NCBI GenBank assembly: GCA_905250885.1
Contig: CAJNOQ010000044.1
Span: forward strand, 26,971 to 90,970
Source: Didymodactylos carnosus
Lineage: Eukaryota; Rotifera; Eurotatoria; Philodinida; Philodinidae
Direction of reading: 5' to 3'
DNA length: 64,000 nucleotides
Shown here: one piece after another, positions 58,701 through 64,000 of the stretch
Layout of the letters: the number at the start of each line of letters is the position of its first letter
Position numbering within the stretch: the first letter of the stretch is position 1
Program-made: the position numbers and the translations under genes
Notes under the pieces: generated by a model
Seen by the model: only the letters and a program-made list of their open reading frames with translations
What the model was told of the DNA's origin: nothing
The model's database searches: none

Positions 58701-61044
58701 CTAACTTTTATAAACATTTAAATGAATAGAACTTGAAACATCGTGAAATGCACCATTACTGGCATCAAATATACGTCTGGATACTGATGAAATATTTAAA
58801 ATGTGTCTTTCAATCTAAATCTCAGCATAAGGAGATACCTAATAGTTTATAAGAAACATTGTATATGGAAGGAATGAAATTGATATTGAAACTTTTATTG
58901 AGCAGATGGTGAATCAGATGAAACTGACAAATAGATCCATCAACACTTTTTAGAGTTCGATGATACGAAATTGGAACCATAGCTACTCGAAATACGATCA
59001 ATTTCCGCTTGTGAGAGGTTAATTTTATAATTAACAAATATAAATATAAGCTTCGAAAAAAAATTATCAGAAAATAAGTGGATGATGTTGACTGAGCTGA
59101 GGGAAGTCATTAATAAATACTAAAAACGAAGGTGGTCCCAGCATAGATCTTTGCTGTATGCCAGAAGCAATTAGGCTAGGATAAAAAACTCTCTCCTTAA
59201 TTTAACTTGTTGATAACGATTTTCCAAGTAAAATATAAACTATTTGAGTAAATATTCTACAAAAAATCCTTCTTGGTAATGTTAGTTTATTCCAAGACTG
59301 TCTATTACTTAATCAAAACATTAGTTGAATTATAATCATTCAGTCGACTGTGGTTAAGCTTTATAGTAAAAAACAAATATATTTACAGCCGTTTCAGAAA
59401 TAACAGAATAATTCATTTTCATTTTATACGGCAAATATTTGTTAATTTATTGCTTTTGATTTCGTTATTTGTCAATTGGTAATTCAGATACAATAGAAAA
59501 TAGTTTTAAAAAACCCGAACTATGCCGATATTTAGCAGTTATATTCTTTTTTAGGGAAGTACTTGCTTCATGAGTATTTTTTAGAACAGCCTTTAAGCCT
59601 TTAGATGGATTATTTGAGCATGCGTGCAAACGGTCGGTGTCCAGATAAATCCTTTATCTGAAATAAGGACAGAAACCAAGACGAGTACGGGTTTAATAAA
59701 AAAAGGTTGGTATATACGATTTAGCATGACAAGTTGATAGACCAGCTAATGCATAAGTTCTCGAACGACCCTTTACGGTGTTTTTATAACAATTACTGTA
59801 GAGTACGTTGAGGGAATTCTGTGCAGTCTTTTTTCTTTTCACAATATTTTAACCGCATTTTTACGCAGAAAACCACGATACTTCACAGATGGATAGATCT
59901 AACAAGCAGCCATTTTTCTTATTTAGAGAAATTTTGTAGGGTTTTTGTAAGTGTAGAATTGCTTGAAGGATTTCCAGAACTGAAACTATTGTGGGTAGGA
60001 AACCCATTTCGGTTTCTTAATGGTAGAAAACTACTTTTTGTCGGTTTTCCACAATACGATCGTTTACACTCAGCCATTTTTCATGGGGTAATCTTGAACA
60101 GTTGCAAATTATATAAGATGAACGGAAAACAATCTTTTAGAAGCCAATTTCGATATCATCCCAAATGGTAAAGTTGTTCAAAACCATGAGCTCCATCATA
60201 TATGTAAAATTCAGACAAAAATGTATATTTTCACTGCTCGCCATACAGAATATGAATATTGTTGTTTTTTATCGCATTTTTGTCGCTTGAAATCAAATGA
60301 AATATTAAATTAGAACCTGAACTAGAAATCAACTGACAAAAAGGGGAAAATGTGTTTTGTTCACCTAAGTTCTTTCTGTCGAAATGATCACCAAAAAGTA
60401 ACACTTTTGATCACCAGATTAATTAGTAGACAGACAACAAAAAGAATATGAAGAAAATATATACAAGAAGGAATATGAACAGAAATTTTATTGTCAACGG
60501 TTGAATGTTTTTGTGCGCAGTGCCATCATACAATGAAGTAAAAGAATTAGCAAAACCCCAATTTAATATATGCCCGTGCCGACGATCAGACTTGAAGAAC
60601 CATACGAAATATTCCTTCAAATGTGGTGAGTACAGAAGATACTCATTACGCTTTTCTGAAATTCAGGTGCAAGATTGGTCAGAGACAAGTATTTCATCAC
60701 CATTTGCGCTTGTAACACGTATATCGCTTGAAATGGAGTTATATGCTTATAAATGGTCAATGGGTATAAGTTGCCCTGATATTTATATTGGTTTTTAAAT
60801 CATTTTATAGTGTCCCATCATCAAACGCGGAAATAACGCGATCAGTTTGATTGGATATGTATCGGTCTGGTCAATGGACATCGTTCGATGGTTTTGTTGA
60901 ACGGCAGACATCATGTTGGTTAGTTTCACCGCTTACGTTGTGTTCGTGTCCCGTTGATCTAAACAGTATACATGCATAACATCCGCTGGATTAGCCATCG
61001 TATTTAAAATGTATCAGGTTAGTGGCAAAACTCGTTGTGAATCA

Positions 61045-61549
61045 CTACCCAGGTCAAGCAATCCTATTAGATTCCTACAAGATCCTACTGATAATAGGAT
61101 TTCGTGGGATTCCTATTGTAGGATCCTATAAAATGCTGCAAGAGGAATTGCGTAGGATTCTTGATATCGGACGGTAGCAAAAACCCTATAGGATTCCTAT
61201 AAATAGGAATCTTATGCATTTCTTACAAAATCCTACAGTAAGATTTTGTATATTCCTATTTTTTCATTCTGTATATATTTTCTTTTCTTTTCTATACGAG
61301 AACACAATCACCGACGTGTTTTGGAGTAACGATAATATAATTACAATTCTATTGTAGAAAATGAAAAACTCTTTTAGGCCTAAATTTTGGCAAATTTAAT
61401 TTTTATTTTAAAAAATGGCAGACGTTTCCTATAAGAGCCCATATGATTTCATAGGATCATATAAGATCAGACAAGATCTTATTTTAGGATCCGATAGGAT
61501 CTTACAAGATCCCATATGATCCTATTATAGGATTCTTTAACCTGGGTAG
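61045..61549. mobile_element. GGATCCTAT-motif element, about 505 bp with inverted ends
   Basis: The left end is CTACCCAGGTCAAGCAATCC and the right end reversed is CTACCCAGGTTAAAGAATCC. Both subterminal regions (61060-61260 and 61440-61535) are filled with variants of TAGGATCCTAT, TAGGATTCCTAT and AAGATCCTA in both orientations. The middle is AT-rich and non-coding. The organisation (short terminal repeat plus dense short subterminal motifs) is that of a non-autonomous DNA transposon. Confidence 0.5.
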
Positions 61550-62824
61550 ATAAGAGAAAAGATAAAGATCAACCACAAAAAGTTCGAACAGTTTTGTTGC
61601 CATAAAGTTCTGATTCGTAACTAGTCTAAAATAAAAATCTTATCACACCAAAACAGTTAATTTGTGAAAGAACGTAATACATTCACCTGAAGAAACATTC
61701 TCAAAACAATAAATGGATCTTTCACATGACGAATCAAGGTTAAAGACCATTTCAGGATAATGATATGAGTATCATTTATGATTGATTTATATACACATGC
61801 ACTGTCCAAAAAATTTGGCTCATATAGAGATGAATGCTGTTTTTGTTTGTTTTTCCATTTAAAACAGATTTTTATTTGTGAATTTCGAACTGCCCGATAG
61901 TAGACAACTAGTTCAGCTTTTCTAACATTTGCTGGTGGATGTCAGTGGTCCGTATATTTTCTCAATCTATTTTATATATTTATCTATCATCTAATTTTCC
62001 TGCCATGTAAAATCTCAATATGTGTCACAGATGAGATCGGTTTCTGTTTTACCAAAGCCAATCCGGAACCGTAAATCTTTTTCAAAGATTTATTTTTGAT
62101 CAGCAGTAACCTAATCGTATAATATAAATACAACATAAACCTGTGTTTCTGAGAATACAGATAGTGGAGACAACATAACTTATCCATTGGTCTTATATTA
62201 ATCAGAGAGAGCTTGACTGTATTTTTTATACGAATGTTTGAATACCATGTTGAAAACAACGATACAAATACAATAAAGGATGAAAATCTTTTTCCGTTCG
62301 ATTCGGTTCCGATCTCATTTATAAAAAGAGATAAAAATTATAAAAAGATATCGTTGTTATATACATTTTAAAACTGCGTTAAACACAAATACTCTAAATC
62401 AGACACATGCAATCAATACAATATTACTTTTTTTCAAATGCAAACAACTCTTCAAATGCAAACCTGACTTGTACAGTGTAGAACATGTAGAAAAAAAAGA
62501 AATATTGACGAGAAAGTACAAAAAATAAGGTTTAACTTCTTATCAAAACGAATAATGTACCTCTAGCTAGTATAAAAATCTGTATTTAAGAAATCTGTCA
62601 TTTCGTTGTAAGAGACAACATTGAAGCGAGTAAGAAATCATTGATGATTAGTGGCCTCTATCTGATGTTCAGGAAAAAACAATTAGCTTTATTAATTAGA
62701 CTATAGTTACAAAAGTCTACACTTTTGATTGTTAAATATTGTAAATTTCCTCATAATATTATACATTTTATAATCCAAAAATATCTGCTTCTATTTAGGA
62801 AAAAATCATTTTTCTATTATTTTC

Positions 62825-62826
62825 AG
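62825..62826 (+). promoter_or_regulatory. 3' splice acceptor upstream of the zinc-finger gene start
   Basis: TTATTTTCAG lies 30 nt before the ATG at 62857. No upstream exon was recognised; it is consistent with leader splicing. Confidence 0.5.
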
Positions 62827-62856
62827 TCTTTAGAGGTCGTTTTCAACGGTGACATT

Positions 62857-63857
62857 ATGGATGATGAAAGTGGTAGGTATCTGGCGGTGATTGTATGAGA
62901 ACCAACCGTAGCTCTAACTCATTCTTTTTGTTTATTATTGAAGAATATCCAACACATCAAATACGATTGTATCCTTGTCCAAATTGTCAGAGAAAATTCA
63001 ATGGCGATTCTTTGGTATTTACGTTGATGAATACATTATACAAAAGAAAATCAATGTTATATCATTTATTTTATTTATTATAGAAAAAACATCAAGCAAT
63101 TTGTCGTAAAATTCTGACAAACAAACGGAAAACATTCGATGCTGGAAAACAACGAGCGACAGATTCTGATATACCTTATGCAGCAACAAAAAAGACATTG
63201 CAAGTAAATACCAATTGTAACTATGGCATCTTCTAGCAATTCTGTTGCTATACTTTGTTTTTAGATATACACAGGTCAAATTAGACCACAAGATGAAAAG
63301 GTATGTATTATGTTAGCAGTCGATCTAATACATCTGTTTAGTTTCGAAAAGAACGCTTTATAGTTTATAGTATTTAGTTATTATATCATTCATCTTAAAT
63401 TTTGTAGTCAAAATACAAAAAACCAAATTGGCGTGAGCGTCATCAGTCGTTGATCAAATCCATTCGTGAAGCGCGATCAGTAACACAAGCAATTAAGAGT
63501 GGTGGTCCACTACCAAAATTTAGACCGACTGAAATCCCGTCAGGTTCGTCTATGCTGACTATATAGGTGATATGCTTTATAGCACTGTCGCTGCCCCTTC
63601 ATCTTGCTTTAAATGAAATATTTTTGCTTATTCTTAAAGATTATGTTGAATGTCCTTATTGTAATCGAAATTTTAATCAGCATGCTGCTCAAAGACATAC
63701 ACCATTGTAATGAACACATTTCTTTTGCTTTTTCAATTATTAAAATTCGACTTTTTAAATATATTTAATTTTTAGTTGTAAGGAGCAGTATGAGAAAAAA
63801 CATCGACAGTTACCACCACCAACCATGCGAAATCAACAGCAACAGCAACTGAACAGA
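62857..63857 (+). CDS. ZC2HC1A: ZC2HC1-type C2HC zinc-finger protein, first 7 exons (runs past the window end)
   Basis: Exons: 62857-62872, 62944-63014, 63084-63203, 63265-63300, 63408-63543, 63640-63706, 63776-63857; phases agree and the last exon ends in a GTAATG donor, so the gene continues. About 176 residues are seen (vertebrate ZC2HC1A about 325). Two C2HC fingers have identical spacing: Cys17, Cys20, His32, Cys36 (CPNCQRKF then KKHQAIC) and Cys131, Cys134, His146, Cys150 (CPYCNRNFNQHAAQRH then FCKEQ). Between them are TNKRKTFDAGKQR and KKPNWRERHQSLIKSIREAR, matching the family's KRKTFDSSRQR and NWRRKHEEFI stretches. The function of the family is poorly known; a zinc-binding role is inferred from the fingers. 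The A paralog is a guess among A/B/C; a Gln-rich tail begins near the end. The exon 5 donor is GTTCGT, an uncommon sequence. Confidence 0.5.
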
Positions 63858-64000
63858 GTAATGTTTTACTTTATTTTTCTAAATTTTTTATGTTCAGTTA
63901 AAGTGATATAGGGTTAGGGATATTTGTGTGAATGAAAAGTCTGACTTTATGCCTATAAGTAACTCGGTTTTTCGCCTAGAACCACAATAAATTAAAACCT

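Larger units (their letters stand above)
49778..62826. other. Long gene-poor AT-rich stretch
   Basis: About 13 kb. From 51.1 to 54.4 kb it is crowded with T and A homopolymers and CT-rich tracts (including an AT run at 53758-53778). 54.4-59.7 kb shows no recognisable gene or repeat. At 59.8-60.9 kb composition is slightly more balanced, with unrecognised frames of 116 codons (59821-60171) and 97 codons (60505-60798). An inverted-repeat element lies at 61045-61549. The last kilobase should contain the promoter of the zinc-finger gene. Confidence 0.5.

Noticed and set aside
59821-60171. 116-codon plus-strand open frame
   Set aside because: Repeated LL-GFP-like phrases (LLEGFPEL, LLFVGFPQY) looked like a repeat protein, but there is no splice context, no known family and no supporting neighbour; left as unassigned.
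1-64000. CRISPR arrays, bacterial operons, rRNA genes
   Set aside because: Nothing of this kind was seen; the regular repeats present are eukaryotic satellites and MITEs. I did not recognise any tRNA gene by eye, but a dedicated scan could find one.

Overview
This is AT-rich animal nuclear DNA, eukaryotic without doubt: five conserved animal genes are cut into many short exons with clean GT/AG junctions, and most introns are only about 45-70 bp. The compact genes, scattered small transposon remnants and likely spliced-leader acceptors fit a rotifer, most plausibly a bdelloid of the Rotaria type. That assignment is an inference; no single marker here proves it.

Layout. (1) 298-15,660, minus: an SLC4 sodium/bicarbonate cotransporter in 24 exons (1,112 aa by my exon model), with two introns of 3.7 and 4.4 kb swollen by hairpin transposons. 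(2) 15.7-22.0 kb: non-coding, with hairpin elements and a perfect 20-bp palindrome. (3) 22,062-26,130, minus: PPP4R4, regulatory subunit 4 of protein phosphatase 4 (17 exons, 857 aa). (4) 26,334-28,206, minus: PIGV, GPI mannosyltransferase 2 (3 exons, 473 aa), whose stop lies only 203 bp before the PPP4R4 start, so the two may be co-transcribed. (5) 28.2-35.5 kb: intergenic, with several MITE-like elements. (6) 35,509-39,668, plus: an EHD-family membrane-remodelling ATPase (7 exons, 561 aa); its fifth intron is a nest of transposon pieces. (7) 41-50 kb: a repeat-rich block with a nested palindrome around a truncated short-chain dehydrogenase gene, a roughly 80-bp minisatellite, a 175-bp satellite array that switches orientation in the middle, and a 290-bp-arm inverted repeat. 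(8) 50-62.8 kb: AT-rich, largely empty. (9) 62,857 to the window end, plus: the first seven exons of a ZC2HC1-type C2HC zinc-finger gene.

The genes are housekeeping or cell-biology genes with no shared pathway: pH/bicarbonate transport, phosphatase targeting, GPI-anchor synthesis in the ER, endocytic recycling, and a zinc-finger protein. All exon models were built by hand from splice sites, reading-frame phase and remembered family sequence; each closed model gives a length divisible by three. The unusual content is in the repeats: two 220-bp piggyBac-like MITEs with TTAA flanks, a Tc1/mariner-like foldback element, a family with TACACTCTAAAA ends, a hammerhead-ribozyme-like core in a Penelope-style fragment, and the head-to-head satellite. 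All five genes carry a 3' splice acceptor 5-41 nt before the ATG, which suggests spliced-leader trans-splicing. (Form note: feature confidence values were missing from the answer; 0.5 is a placeholder throughout.)
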